A stretch of DNA of 64,000 bases from the NCBI RefSeq assembly GCF_020539505.1, contig NZ_JACDXW010000001.1:62001-126000 (forward strand), given 5' to 3'. Source of the DNA: Mesopusillimonas faecipullorum (GTDB lineage: Bacteria > Pseudomonadota > Gammaproteobacteria > Burkholderiales > Burkholderiaceae_B). This document shows positions 28,689-38,410 of the stretch, in pieces (the first letter of the stretch is position 1; the number at the start of each line of letters is the position of its first letter). Under the pieces are notes generated by a model. That model did not search any database, had not been told where the DNA came from, and was given only the letters and a program-made list of their open reading frames with translations. The position numbers and the translations under genes are program-made.

Positions 28689-28976
28689 ATGCGCCACATT
28701 GAACATCATGCCCAGTCCCAACAGTTTCTGTACAAGCAAGATGCCCTGACATGTGTGCTGCAATACCACTTGGAAGAGCAACAGGGCAAGCCCACCATCA
28801 TGGCCATTACCCACACCGGGGTACCCAGCCCCTTGGAAGGCCAGGGAATTGCCGCTGACCTGGCCAAGGCTGCGCTAGAGTTTGCTCGCGGCAACAACTG
28901 GAAAGTCAGACCGGTTTGCAGCTATATAGACGCCTATATGCGGCGCCATCACTCATTCGAGCCTCTCAGGGCCTAA
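28689..28976 (+). CDS. Small GNAT-like N-acetyltransferase (YjdJ/NATD1 type)
   Basis: 95 residues from the ATG at 28689 with AGGAG 6 nt upstream. The short GCN5-related fold is recognisable in ITHTGVPSPLEGQGIAADL (acetyl-CoA loop) followed by ALEFARGNNWKVRPVCSYI and a final Arg/His helix. Proteins of this size occur in bacteria and, as NATD1, in animals; substrates are not known. It lies 61 bp after mdh, so it may be read as a minor second gene of that transcript, and converges with the sensor kinase gene 8 bp away. Confidence 0.75.
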   Translation: MRHIEHHAQSQQFLYKQDALTCVLQYHLEEQQGKPTIMAITHTGVPSPLEGQGIAADLAKAALEFARGNNWKVRPVCSYIDAYMRRHHSFEPLRA

Positions 28977-28984
28977 GCAGTCTT

Positions 28985-30853
28985 TTAGCGCGGAATACTC
29001 AAGCGCACACGCGTGCCACGACCCGCATTGCCGACAGGCTGCACCGTAAGACGCCAACCGCGCTCTGCCGCCCGCATCTGCATAGACCCGGCATCTTGAT
29101 CCTCAGCTTCTCCGGCACTGATTCCTTTGCCGTCATCTTCGATTTCCACGACTAGCTCACCGCCCTCATCAAAGGCGCTGACACGCAGTGCGCTTGCATT
29201 CGCGTGCTGCAGCACGTTAGAGATAGCCTCGAAAACAATGTATTGCAACTGCCCCAGCTGTTCGGTGTCCATGCTTTCCACTGGCGGCAGTTCGCTCACC
29301 TGCCAATGCAATGTCAAACCGGCACTCTCCAGACGCGGGGCCAGGCGAAATCGCATGCTGGACAGCAATCCCGTGACATCCCCGGAGGACAGACCCATGA
29401 CGTCGATAGACAATTTCAATTGATCCATGGCGTCTCTGAGGGTCTGCGCGACCTGAAGACGACTGTTACGCTCGTCATCCAGTTGCCGTATGGCCGACAC
29501 CAGATGCAATCCGACGCCATCGTGCATATCGCGCATGATGCGGGTGCGCTCCAGCATGCGGGCTTGCTCGCGCTGAACTATCGCCAGCTGCTGATAGCTA
29601 TCGTGCAGCTTGCGCTCGCGGGCACTTAAACGATGCGAGAGCGTCTCGAGCAAGCGCTGCCCTTGGTGGCTAACCGCATTAAAGCGCGCAATGACGAGCC
29701 AACTTAAAACCGCCGCCTGAAAGAGCGCGCTGAATTGCAAAGCATAGGCGGCTGACGGATCTTGCCACAACCATGTCAGGCTCCAGTCATGCGCGGCTGC
29801 AAGCACTCCCGCCACCAGCATGATGCAAACCCAACGTTGGCTCATGCTGCCTTTACGTAGAAAAGCCTGGTAAAGATAATGGACGCCCTGAAGCAATAAC
29901 CAGGCCGTTTCAAAAAAATACCATGCCACTAGAATGCGCCAATCTTGGCTTAACCAAGCCCCCAGCAGCGCCAGCAAAGAACACAAAATCATCCAACGCA
30001 CAGGCCAGCGCAGCCACGAAGGCAAGGCGTCGGTATGCTTAGCACGCGCAACATGGCGCGACAGCGCCAACATACTGTATAAAAAGCCTGCGCGGGCCAG
30101 GAAAACCAACGCGCCCCACCACGGCCAAGGCAAAGGAACAAATTGAATGCTGTTATTGGCCAAGTAGAAAGCCCAGCTTAAAGCGGTCAACCCGGCATAA
30201 AGATAAAAAACGTCACGCCGCCCGCGCCTAGCACCCACTGGCCGCACGCGTTGCGTGCGCCATAGCAGCATGGCCACCACGCCTACCAATAAACACAGCG
30301 CCATGAGGCCTACAGAGCCCAGTAGAATCCGCCAAACGTAAGCCGAAGAGAACAGTTGGCCCTGCACATAGCTGGAAGGCCCAAATATGATGGGTGAGAG
30401 GCCCGCATGCCTACCCGAGTCGGCACTTAAGACTATGCGCAACACATTGCCTTTGGGCTTGAGCAGCCCCTGCGGCACCGCTATGAATCGAGGGGCCTTC
30501 GCGTAATTGCTGCCGTTGCGGTTATCCAGCTTGCCATAACGCACAAGCAAATGGCCGTTAAGCCGCACCTCGGCACGATTGCCTATGCGAACAAAATACA
30601 AACCATAGGGCTCATCCGCGACGCCATTGAAATCGAACACCGTTTCAAGCGCAGCCACGCCATAACCGCCCCGCTCCGGGTTGCCGTTCCAATCCCAGGG
30701 CAAATCGACACTCACCGGTGCCTGATCACTCTGGGTAAGCCTGGCCTGATTGAGGTGCACGACCTCGGCATACGCAACACCGCCCCATGGGCAGCACAGC
30801 ACAGCCAATATTATTAGCTGCCAACATTGACGTTGCAGCCAAAGCCATCTCAT
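28985..30853 (-). CDS. NarX/DesK-type sensor histidine kinase with periplasmic beta-domain and 7TM segment
   Basis: 622 residues. A signal sequence (to about residue 29) precedes a periplasmic beta-rich domain (30-165), where VRLNGHLLVRYG and LLKPKGNVLRI look like a jelly-roll sensor. About seven hydrophobic helices follow (175-395), then a coiled-coil, the HisKA_3 dimerisation domain with His444 in MRDMHDGVGLHLVSAI, and an HATPase domain (FEAISNVLQHANA, IEDDGKGI). The layout resembles 7TMR-DISM receptors. Its start overlaps the stop of the response-regulator gene (ATGA). The signal sensed is unknown; its place inside the TCA cluster hints at carbon or envelope sensing but does not prove it. 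Confidence 0.85.
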   Translation of the reverse strand: MRWLWLQRQCWQLIILAVLCCPWGGVAYAEVVHLNQARLTQSDQAPVSVDLPWDWNGNPERGGYGVAALETVFDFNGVADEPYGLYFVRIGNRAEVRLNGHLLVRYGKLDNRNGSNYAKAPRFIAVPQGLLKPKGNVLRIVLSADSGRHAGLSPIIFGPSSYVQGQLFSSAYVWRILLGSVGLMALCLLVGVVAMLLWRTQRVRPVGARRGRRDVFYLYAGLTALSWAFYLANNSIQFVPLPWPWWGALVFLARAGFLYSMLALSRHVARAKHTDALPSWLRWPVRWMILCSLLALLGAWLSQDWRILVAWYFFETAWLLLQGVHYLYQAFLRKGSMSQRWVCIMLVAGVLAAAHDWSLTWLWQDPSAAYALQFSALFQAAVLSWLVIARFNAVSHQGQRLLETLSHRLSARERKLHDSYQQLAIVQREQARMLERTRIMRDMHDGVGLHLVSAIRQLDDERNSRLQVAQTLRDAMDQLKLSIDVMGLSSGDVTGLLSSMRFRLAPRLESAGLTLHWQVSELPPVESMDTEQLGQLQYIVFEAISNVLQHANASALRVSAFDEGGELVVEIEDDGKGISAGEAEDQDAGSMQMRAAERGWRLTVQPVGNAGRGTRVRLSIPR

Positions 30854-31599
30854 TTGCCGATCTCTAGCAGACCCAAGCGGCTGGCCTCGAAGACGGCCTC
30901 GCCTCGCGAGCTTACCGCCAGCTTGCGGTATAGACTTTTAATATGGGTTTGCACGGTATAGACACTGACATCCAGAACCGTGGCTATTTCACGATAAGAA
31001 AAACCCCTGGCCAAAATACTGAGCACGCTCTGTTCGCGAGGCGACAGTACAAGGGTGCTGCCGACGCCCGGCGGCGCCAATGCATCTTGCTGAACAGAGC
31101 CCGGCTTGGGCATCGGTGACGCCACTTTGCCCGGCCCTTGTTGAAAAGCGGCCAGCATGCGCCGCGCAACCAGGGGCGTCATGCACGCCCCACCGGCCTT
31201 GACGGTTCGAACGGCATCGACAAGTTCGGTGGCTGACACGTCTTTAAGGATATAGCCCACAGCCCCTGCCTGCACGCTTTCCAGGATGCTATCGGCGTCG
31301 GCAAATACCGTAATGACCAAGCAATCGCATTGCGGAAAACGACGCAGAGTTTCGGCCATGACTTGCAAGCCGGAGCCGTCGGGCAGATGCAAGTCGGCCA
31401 AGAGGACATCAGGGGCTTCTTGGGCCTGAGACAAATCGCTTAAAGCTTGCCGCACCGTGCCCACTTGACGCACAACCTGGAATGCGCGGTCGGATTGCAA
31501 ACTGCGCACAAAAAAATTACGTGTTTTGGTGTCGTCCTCGAGCACCCAAACCCGCCAGGGGGAAGAATCAGCGCTCGGTACCGCAGCGCTAGAGGGCAT
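30850..31599 (-). CDS. NarL/FixJ-family response regulator
   Basis: 249 residues from the ATG at 31599; the frame is open to 31728 but the extra 43 residues lack support. Receiver domain with acidic pair VLEDD, phosphorylation site Asp69 in LLADLHLPDGSG, Thr in VITVFADAD and Lys in GYILKDVSATEL. A proline-rich linker (about 155-180) leads to a LuxR-type helix-turn-helix (LSPREQSVLSILARGFSYREIATVLDV and HIKSLYRKL). The kinase gene overlaps its end by 4 nt, so this is a matched pair. Upstream on the same strand is the glycine-rich lipoprotein gene, a plausible target or partner. Confidence 0.9.
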   Translation of the reverse strand: MPSSAAVPSADSSPWRVWVLEDDTKTRNFFVRSLQSDRAFQVVRQVGTVRQALSDLSQAQEAPDVLLADLHLPDGSGLQVMAETLRRFPQCDCLVITVFADADSILESVQAGAVGYILKDVSATELVDAVRTVKAGGACMTPLVARRMLAAFQQGPGKVASPMPKPGSVQQDALAPPGVGSTLVLSPREQSVLSILARGFSYREIATVLDVSVYTVQTHIKSLYRKLAVSSRGEAVFEASRLGLLEIGK

Positions 31600-31713
31600 C
31601 GTATTGCGATCTACCACCGGATAAGCCACCAAACAAAATTCCAATGGTATCAGTTTAAAACATTTTGGATTATTTTGATTTATATGTCCTGTCGCTGCCC
31701 GGGCCCGCCCCGA

Positions 31714-31775
31714 CGCCCTTTTTAACAAACTTGACCTTCAAGGTTTGCTTATAGGTCAAAACATTAAAAAGGGCG
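31714..31775. repeat. 62-nt stem-loop between the lipoprotein and response-regulator genes
   Basis: CGCCCTTTTTAA (31714-31725) pairs perfectly with TTAAAAAGGGCG (31764-31775); inside, TTGACC (31731-31736) pairs with GGTCAA (31754-31759). It lies 30 bp after the lipoprotein stop on the minus strand. It could end or attenuate that transcript before the two-component genes, though there is no U tract after the minus-strand arm. The rest of 31600-31804 is AT-rich and probably holds the response-regulator promoter. Confidence 0.6.
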
Positions 31776-31804
31776 CTTTGAGACAGGCCCTAGCGAGGCA
31801 AGAC

Positions 31805-32611
31805 TCAAGCCGGGCGGTTCTGTTGAATCAGCATCATGATTTCGTACTCGGGAGCACTGCCGTCAGCTGCTTGCGTCCGGTCGATAATCACAACGTAAAG
31901 CCGGCCCTCGCTTTCGTACAAGCGCAACCAGGTTGTCAGTGTTTCGCCGTCATCTTCGTCGACTGACACGCCACCCTGATCCGAAAGCATGGCCCGCACG
32001 TGTGCAGGTGTGGCACTGTCGTCTTCACCAGTGGCGGGTTCGCCACCGATTTCCATGGAGAAGCTGCCGTCTGCGGCAACAACGAACACCTCTTCCGTGG
32101 TGTTGCATTCTTCGAAGAAGTCCAGACGTTGAGCGGCAATGAGTTTGGCAAGCTTGGCATCTACACTGCCCTGCACCTCTTGGGCCTTTGCCGGCAAGAG
32201 TGCGTGCCAGATGGTTGAGTCAGGGGCATTGTCCTTGCACAGCACCATGGCGCCTTCATCGGGGGTGAAGGTGTCTTCGATTTGCAAGAAGCGGTAGCCT
32301 TCTATGACCAGCTCGTCGTTGACGTCGTGGAACTTGACATCGGCATTGCCCAACCGGATTACACCGCTTTCTGCGTAATGAGGAACCTGGGTAGTGCGGG
32401 CTTGCAGAAAGTTGCCAGCAGCAGTGAAGTCGAGCGTATGGTACAGGTGCGAGGTTGGCTGGACGGCTTCGCCGCCGCCACCATCGTTACCACCGCCGCC
32501 GCTGCCACCACCACCGCCGCTATTGCTGCTGTCGCTGCCGCCACCACCGCCACCACAAGCCGCCAAGGCGAGCGCGGCCATCAAGGCCATCAGTATTTTG
32601 GAGAATTTCAT
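31805..32611 (-). CDS. Glycine-rich lipoprotein of unknown function
   Basis: 268 residues. A lipoprotein signal ends in LALAAC with the lipid-bearing Cys at residue 19, followed by a linker of about 30 residues that is almost all Gly with some Ser, Asn and Asp. The mature domain (about 50-265) has four Cys-free strands and two Cys (CKDN, EECN) that may form a disulphide; it is acidic (GEDD, DEDDGE). I recognise no family. It is probably anchored in the outer membrane facing the periplasm. It is divergent from acnB and upstream of the two-component genes on the same strand. The linker is encoded by repeated GGN triplets, prone to length change. Confidence 0.75.
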   Translation of the reverse strand: MKFSKILMALMAALALAACGGGGGGSDSSNSGGGGGSGGGGNDGGGGEAVQPTSHLYHTLDFTAAGNFLQARTTQVPHYAESGVIRLGNADVKFHDVNDELVIEGYRFLQIEDTFTPDEGAMVLCKDNAPDSTIWHALLPAKAQEVQGSVDAKLAKLIAAQRLDFFEECNTTEEVFVVAADGSFSMEIGGEPATGEDDSATPAHVRAMLSDQGGVSVDEDDGETLTTWLRLYESEGRLYVVIIDRTQAADGSAPEYEIMMLIQQNRPA

Positions 32612-32798
32612 GGGCCTACCCCTATAGAGTCATTATTAGATGTATGTATGGTCAAGCGGCTTTGCGTAGCCCGCACCCCTGTGAGGCTAGAAAAAACGCG
32701 CTTTCGCGACGCTTTGCTGCACAGATAAGCCAACTCAGCACACCACTATACTTATTAAACACATCTACTTACATCACATAAATTAGTGATACCCAAGG

Positions 32799-32850
32799 TC
32801 TTATGTCTTATATAAGACCATTGCGGCAAGTTGGGGTTTACCTTTACAAT
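32799..32850 (+). promoter_or_regulatory. acnB control region: second copy of the palindromic operator and putative promoter
   Basis: TCTTATGTCTTATATAAGA at 32799-32817 is identical to 27467-27485 in front of mdh and contains the same perfect 12-bp palindrome; the outer right half-site is missing here. Four bases later TTGCGG (32821-32826) and, 18 bp on, TACAAT (32845-32850) make a possible promoter. The acnB ATG is at 32891. The rest of 32612-32890 is the divergent leader of the lipoprotein gene. Confidence 0.65.
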
Positions 32851-32890
32851 AGGGACTTTCTTAGCCCCTTATTTTTGCAGGCCATACACC

Positions 32891-35482
32891 ATGCTGGAAG
32901 CCTACCGTCAACATGTAGCCGAGCGCGCCGCGCTGGGCATCCCTCCCCTGCCGCTGTCCGCCAAGCAGACCGCCGAGCTCGTCGACCTGCTCCAGAACCC
33001 TCCTGCAGGCGAAGACGAATTTCTGCTCAATCTGATCACCTACCGTGTTCCGGCCGGCGTAGACGACGCCGCCAAGGTCAAAGCCTCTTTCCTGGCGGCC
33101 ATAGCACTGGGTAAAACCACCTGTGCGCTCATAAGCCGCAAGCGTGCCACTGAACTGCTGGGCACCATGCTGGGCGGTTACAACATCGGCCCCCTCATCG
33201 AGCTGCTGGACGACGCCGAATTAGGCTCTGTAGCTGCCGACGCGCTCAAGAACACGCTTTTGATGTTCGACTCCTTCCATGACGTCCAAGAGAAAGCTCA
33301 GGCCGGCAACGCCAACGCGAAAGCCGTCATGCAAAGCTGGGCAGACGCCGAATGGTTTACCAGCCGCCCCGAAGTCCCCGAAAGCCTGACGCTGACGGTC
33401 TTCAAGGTGCCCGGCGAAACCAACACCGACGACCTTTCCCCCGCTCCCGACGCCACCACGCGCCCCGACATCCCCATGCATGCACTGGCGATGCTCAAAA
33501 ACAAGCGTGAAGGTGCTGCCTTCGTTCCCGAAGAAGACGGTAAGCGCGGCCCCATCAAGTTCCTCGAAGACCTGAAAGCAAAAGGCCATCTGGTCGCCTA
33601 CGTGGGCGACGTGGTCGGTACCGGCTCTTCGCGCAAATCCGCCACCAACTCGGTGCTGTGGTTCACCGGCGAAGACATTCCCTTCGTTCCCAACAAACGC
33701 TTTGGCGGCGTTTGCCTGGGCAGCAAAATCGCCCCTATCTTCTATAACACCATGGAAGACGCAGGCGCTCTGCCCATCGAGCTGGATGTTTCTCAAATGG
33801 AAATGGGCGACGTCATTGAACTGCGCCCCTACGAAGGCAAGGCTCTCAAAAATGGCCAAGTCATCGCTGAATTCGAAGTCAAGTCCGAAGTCCTGTTCGA
33901 CGAAGTGCGCGCCGGTGGCCGCATACCCCTGATCATCGGTCGCGGCCTGACCGCCAAGGCTCGTGAAGCCTTGGGTCTGCCCGCTTCGACCCTGTTCCGC
34001 TTGCCCAAAAACCCCGCCGACAGCGGTAAGGGCTTTAGCTTGGCCCAGAAGATGGTGGGGCGCGCTTGCGGCTTACCCGAAGGCCAAGGCATTCGTCCCG
34101 GCACCTACTGCGAACCCAAGATGACCTCCGTGGGCAGCCAGGACACCACCGGCCCCATGACCCGCGACGAGCTGAAAGACCTGGCCTGCCTGGGTTTCTC
34201 GGCCGACCTCGTCATGCAGTCGTTCTGCCATACGGCAGCCTACCCCAAGCCTGTAGACGTCAAAACTCACCATACGCTGCCCGACTTCATCAGCACACGC
34301 GGCGGTATTGCGTTGCGTCCGGGCGACGGCGTCATCCACTCGTGGCTCAACCGCATGCTGTTGCCCGATACCGTGGGCACCGGCGGCGACTCGCACACGC
34401 GCTTCCCTATCGGCATCAGTTTCCCCGCCGGCTCCGGCTTGGTCGCCTTTGCCGCTGCCACCGGCGTCATGCCCCTGGACATGCCAGAGTCTGTTTTGGT
34501 GCGCTTCAAAGGTAAGCTGCAACCCGGCGTCACGCTGCGCGACCTGGTCAATGCCATCCCTCTGTACGCCATCAAGTCCGGCCAACTCACCGTGGCCAAG
34601 CAAGGCAAAAAGAACATCTTCTCGGGTCGTATTCTCGAAATCGAGGGCTTGCCCGACCTGAAGGTCGAACAGGCTTTCGAACTCTCTGATGCTTCGGCAG
34701 AACGTTCGGCGGCAGGCTGCACGGTGCACCTGAACAAAGAACCCATCATTGAGTACATCAACAGCAACATCGTGATGCTCAAGTGGATGATTGCCAATGG
34801 CTACCAAGACGTGCGCTCGCTGACTCGTCGTATCAAGGCCATGGAAGCCTGGCTGGCTGATCCTCAGCTGCTTCAACCCGATGCGGATGCCGAATACGCT
34901 GCCGTCATCGAGATCGATCTGGCGGATATCCACGAACCCATCGTGGCTTGCCCCAACGACCCCGACGATGTCAAGACGCTTTCCGATGTTGCCGGCGCTA
35001 CTATCGACGAAGTCTTCATCGGCAGCTGCATGACCAACATCGGTCACTTCCGTGCTGCTTCCAAGTTGCTCGAAGGCAAACGCGATATCCCCGTCAAGCT
35101 GTGGGTGGCTCCTCCCACCAAGATGGATGCTCAGCAACTGACCGAAGAAGGTCATTACGGCGTGTTCGGCACTGCCGGCGCACGTACCGAAATGCCCGGC
35201 TGCTCATTGTGCATGGGTAACCAGGCTCAGGTGCGCGAAGGTGCAACGGTCATGTCCACCAGCACACGCAACTTCCCCAACCGCTTGGGTCGCAACACCA
35301 ACGTGTACCTGGGTTCGGCAGAGCTGGCCGCCATCTGCTCGCGCCTGGGTCGCATCCCGACCAAAGAAGAGTACATGGCCGACATGGGCGTCATCAACAA
35401 GAGCGGCGACCAGATCTACCAATACCTTAACTTCGACCAAATCGAAGCCTACAAGGAAGTCTCCGACACAGTTCAGATCTAA
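32891..35482 (+). CDS. acnB: Aconitate hydratase B
   Basis: 863 residues from the ATG at 32891 (the frame is open 60 bp upstream). AcnB order: N-terminal HEAT-like domain ([20 protein letters not shown]), swivelling domain with [20 protein letters not shown], then the Fe-S domains with [20 protein letters not shown]-like block, [12 protein letters not shown] and the cluster Cys residues in [13 protein letters not shown] and [12 protein letters not shown]. It isomerises citrate to isocitrate; apo-AcnB of E. coli also binds mRNA. A copy of the TCA operator lies upstream and a strong terminator follows. acnA is 200 bp downstream. Confidence 0.97.
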   Translation: MLEAYRQHVAERAALGIPPLPLSAKQTAELVDLLQNPPAGEDEFLLNLITYRVPAGVDDAAKVKASFLAAIALGKTTCALISRKRATELLGTMLGGYNIGPLIELLDDAELGSVAADALKNTLLMFDSFHDVQEKAQAGNANAKAVMQSWADAEWFTSRPEVPESLTLTVFKVPGETNTDDLSPAPDATTRPDIPMHALAMLKNKREGAAFVPEEDGKRGPIKFLEDLKAKGHLVAYVGDVVGTGSSRKSATNSVLWFTGEDIPFVPNKRFGGVCLGSKIAPIFYNTMEDAGALPIELDVSQMEMGDVIELRPYEGKALKNGQVIAEFEVKSEVLFDEVRAGGRIPLIIGRGLTAKAREALGLPASTLFRLPKNPADSGKGFSLAQKMVGRACGLPEGQGIRPGTYCEPKMTSVGSQDTTGPMTRDELKDLACLGFSADLVMQSFCHTAAYPKPVDVKTHHTLPDFISTRGGIALRPGDGVIHSWLNRMLLPDTVGTGGDSHTRFPIGISFPAGSGLVAFAAATGVMPLDMPESVLVRFKGKLQPGVTLRDLVNAIPLYAIKSGQLTVAKQGKKNIFSGRILEIEGLPDLKVEQAFELSDASAERSAAGCTVHLNKEPIIEYINSNIVMLKWMIANGYQDVRSLTRRIKAMEAWLADPQLLQPDADAEYAAVIEIDLADIHEPIVACPNDPDDVKTLSDVAGATIDEVFIGSCMTNIGHFRAASKLLEGKRDIPVKLWVAPPTKMDAQQLTEEGHYGVFGTAGARTEMPGCSLCMGNQAQVREGATVMSTSTRNFPNRLGRNTNVYLGSAELAAICSRLGRIPTKEEYMADMGVINKSGDQIYQYLNFDQIEAYKEVSDTVQI

Positions 35483-35505
35483 GCTGCACCTGTTAAGCGG
35501 ATACG

Positions 35506-35540
35506 ACGGGGCGGTCTCCACGAGGGACCGCCCCGTTTCT
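35506..35540 (+). terminator. Rho-independent terminator after acnB
   Basis: ACGGGGCGGTC (35506-35516) pairs perfectly with GACCGCCCCGT (35526-35536) over a 9-nt loop, followed by TTTCTC. The 11-bp GC-rich stem separates the acnB transcript from acnA. Confidence 0.88.
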
Positions 35541-35682
35541 CATACCGGCTCGCAAAGTGTTTAATCGTATTCGCCAAAACATCTGGTTCGCGCCTAAAAT
35601 GGGTATCATCCGGTCGCGCCGTTTCAAGGTTTTTTTGTTCCAGCCGGTACGGCGCAGCGCCCCCTCTCATGCGGAGTCCCTC

Positions 35683-38382
35683 ATGCCACACAACTTTCTC
35701 GATACCTTGAAACCCTTGCAAGCGGGCAAGAAGTCCGGGGCGTTCTATTCGCTGCCCGCCCTGGGAAAAGCACTAGGCATCAACGTCAGCAGATTGCCGG
35801 TTTCCATACGCATAGTGCTCGAATCGGTACTGCGTAACTGCGACGGCAAAAAAGTGACCGAAGCACACGTTCGAGAACTAGCCAACTGGCAAGCCAAGGC
35901 GGCACGTACCACCGAGATCCCTTTTATTGTGGCGCGCGTCGTACTGCAAGACTTTACCGGCGTACCTTTGCTGGCCGACCTTGCCGCCATGCGTAGCGTG
36001 GCGGCAGCACTGGGCAAAGATCCAAAACGCATCGAGCCTCTGGTGCCGGTCGACTTGGTCGTAGACCACTCGGTCATGATCGACTATTTCGGTACCAAAA
36101 AAGCGCTTGATCTCAACATGAAACTTGAGTTTCAGCGCAACCAAGAGCGCTATCAGTTCATGAAGTGGGGCATGCAGGCCTTCGATACCTTCGGCGTCGT
36201 TCCTCCCGGGTTCGGCATTGTGCATCAGGTCAACCTAGAGCATCTGGCGCGAGGCGTACACGTGGGTAAAGACAAGGTCTATTACCCAGACACCCTGGTC
36301 GGTACCGATAGCCACACCACCATGATCAACGGTATAGGCGTGGTGGGTTGGGGTGTGGGCGGCATCGAAGCCGAAGCCGGCATGCTGGGCCAACCTCTTT
36401 ACATTCTTACGCCCGACGTCGTCGGCGTAGAACTCGTAGGCCAATTACGCGGTGGGGTTACCGCTACCGATCTCGTATTGACGATTACCGAGATGCTGCG
36501 CGCCAATAAAGTGGTGGGCAAGTTCGTCGAGTTCTGTGGCCCGGGCACGGCCAGCCTCTCTGTCACTGACCGCGCCACCATCGCCAACATGGCACCGGAA
36601 TACGGCGCCACCATGGGCTTCTTCCCGGTAGACGAACACACGCTTGAGTATTTCCAAGGCACTGGTCGCACCACCCAAGAGATCGCTGCACTTGAGGCTT
36701 ACTTCCGTGCCCAAGAAATGTTCGGCGTCCCCTCTGCCAACGATATCGACTACACCCAAAAGCTCACACTAGACCTCTCTACCGTCGCGCCTTCTTTGGC
36801 CGGCCCCAAGCGCCCGCAAGACCGCATCGAAATCGGCAGCGTCAAATCCACTTTTACGCGCCTATTCTCCGAACAATCGGCCAACGGCTTCAACCAGCCC
36901 ACAGAAAAGCTTGACGAGGTTTTCACCACGCGCGACGGCATCCCGGTGCGCAACGGCGACATCCTCATCGCCGCCATTACCTCGTGTACCAACACCTCCA
37001 ACCCCAGCGTGCTGCTGGCCGCAGGCTTGATGGCTAAAAAAGCGGTCGAAGCCGGCCTGAAGGTGCCCAAGCATATCAAGACCTCGCTGGCACCCGGCTC
37101 CCGTGTCGTCACAAACTATCTCGAAAAGACCGGCTTGCTGCCCTACCTAGAAAAGCTGGGATTCAACGTGGCGGCCTACGGCTGCACGACTTGTATCGGT
37201 AACGCGGGCGACCTGACGCCCGAGCTCAACGAGGTCATCACCCAGAACGACCTGGTTTGCTCTGCCGTCTTGTCCGGTAACCGCAATTTCGAAGCCCGCA
37301 TCCACCCCAACATCAAGGCCAACTTTTTGGCCTCGCCCCCGCTGGTAGTCGCCTACGCTTTGGCAGGCACCATACGCCGCGACCTCATGACCGAGCCCGT
37401 CGGTCGCGGTAAAAACGGGGACGTCTGGATAGGCGATATCTGGCCCTCCCAAGAAGAAATCGCAGCCTTGCTGCGGTATGCGCTGAACCCCAAAACCTTC
37501 CGGGAAAACTACGGGCAGATTCAGATCAAGCCTGGCAAGCTGTGGGAAAAAATCAAAGGAGTTACGGGTAACACCTACAACTGGCCTGCCTCTACCTATA
37601 TTGCCGAGCCCCCCTTCTTTACCAACTTCAGCATGACGCCCGCGGCAATGCCGCCCGTTCGCGAAGCCCGCGCACTGGCCATCTTCGGCGACTCCGTCAC
37701 AACCGACCATATTTCACCAGCAGGCTCTATCGCCGAGAACTCGCCCGCTGGTCTGTGGTTAAACGCTCATGGGGTACGCAAGGCTGACTTCAATAGCTAC
37801 GGTTCGCGCCGCGGCAATCACGAAGTCATGATGCGCGGCACCTTTGCCAACGTGCGCATAAAGAACCTGATGCTGCCCATGACAGCCGATGGCGGTCGTT
37901 TCGAAGGTGGCGAAACCTTGCACCAACCCGACGGTGAACGCCTCTCTATTTACGACGCCGCCATGCGCTATGTAGCCGACGGCGTCTCTACCGTTGTTTT
38001 TGGCGGTGAAGAATACGGCACCGGTTCGTCACGCGACTGGGCCGCCAAAGGCACGCAACTGTTGGGCGTCAAGGCTGTCATCGCTCGCAGCTTCGAACGC
38101 ATCCATCGCAGCAACCTGGTTGGCATGGGCGTGTTGCCCCTGCAATTCAAGGGTGAAGACAGTGTTCAGTCGCTAGGTATCGTCGGCACCGAGATCTTCG
38201 ACATCACCGGTCTGGAAGAACAAATACGTCCCCAGCAAGACGTATTGCTGCACATACGCCGCCCTGACGGTAGCGTTCAACAGGTAGCACTGCTGCTGCG
38301 CATAGATACCGCCACTGAAGTCGATTACTACTTGCACGGCGGCATTCTTCCCTACGTATTGCGCGAGCTGCTGGCCACCTGA
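35683..38382 (+). CDS. acnA: Aconitate hydratase A (AcnA/IRP type)
   Basis: 899 residues from the ATG at 35683 with GGAG 7 nt upstream; the frame is open back to 35557 but those codons are not conserved. Motifs: [22 protein letters not shown], cluster Cys in [14 protein letters not shown] and [10 protein letters not shown], swivelling domain [15 protein letters not shown] and [16 protein letters not shown]. This is the monomeric IRP/AcnA class, in enteric bacteria the stress-stable aconitase. Having both classes side by side gives a housekeeping and a stress form. DUF2863 follows 28 bp later. Confidence 0.95.
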   Translation: MPHNFLDTLKPLQAGKKSGAFYSLPALGKALGINVSRLPVSIRIVLESVLRNCDGKKVTEAHVRELANWQAKAARTTEIPFIVARVVLQDFTGVPLLADLAAMRSVAAALGKDPKRIEPLVPVDLVVDHSVMIDYFGTKKALDLNMKLEFQRNQERYQFMKWGMQAFDTFGVVPPGFGIVHQVNLEHLARGVHVGKDKVYYPDTLVGTDSHTTMINGIGVVGWGVGGIEAEAGMLGQPLYILTPDVVGVELVGQLRGGVTATDLVLTITEMLRANKVVGKFVEFCGPGTASLSVTDRATIANMAPEYGATMGFFPVDEHTLEYFQGTGRTTQEIAALEAYFRAQEMFGVPSANDIDYTQKLTLDLSTVAPSLAGPKRPQDRIEIGSVKSTFTRLFSEQSANGFNQPTEKLDEVFTTRDGIPVRNGDILIAAITSCTNTSNPSVLLAAGLMAKKAVEAGLKVPKHIKTSLAPGSRVVTNYLEKTGLLPYLEKLGFNVAAYGCTTCIGNAGDLTPELNEVITQNDLVCSAVLSGNRNFEARIHPNIKANFLASPPLVVAYALAGTIRRDLMTEPVGRGKNGDVWIGDIWPSQEEIAALLRYALNPKTFRENYGQIQIKPGKLWEKIKGVTGNTYNWPASTYIAEPPFFTNFSMTPAAMPPVREARALAIFGDSVTTDHISPAGSIAENSPAGLWLNAHGVRKADFNSYGSRRGNHEVMMRGTFANVRIKNLMLPMTADGGRFEGGETLHQPDGERLSIYDAAMRYVADGVSTVVFGGEEYGTGSSRDWAAKGTQLLGVKAVIARSFERIHRSNLVGMGVLPLQFKGEDSVQSLGIVGTEIFDITGLEEQIRPQQDVLLHIRRPDGSVQQVALLLRIDTATEVDYYLHGGILPYVLRELLAT

Positions 38383-38410
38383 AACCCCTTCTGTATTGCA
38401 TAACTATTTG

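Noticed and set aside
27632-28699. A 355-codon open frame on the minus strand opposite mdh
   Set aside because: Gly/Val-rich low-complexity translation that is the complement of the malate dehydrogenase gene.
32282-32781. Plus-strand frames over the lipoprotein gene giving long Ala/Thr or His/Arg-rich peptides
   Set aside because: They are translations of the complement of the GGN glycine repeat, not genes.
34073-35155. A 360-codon open frame on the minus strand opposite acnB
   Set aside because: Shadow of acnB; no start signal or domain.
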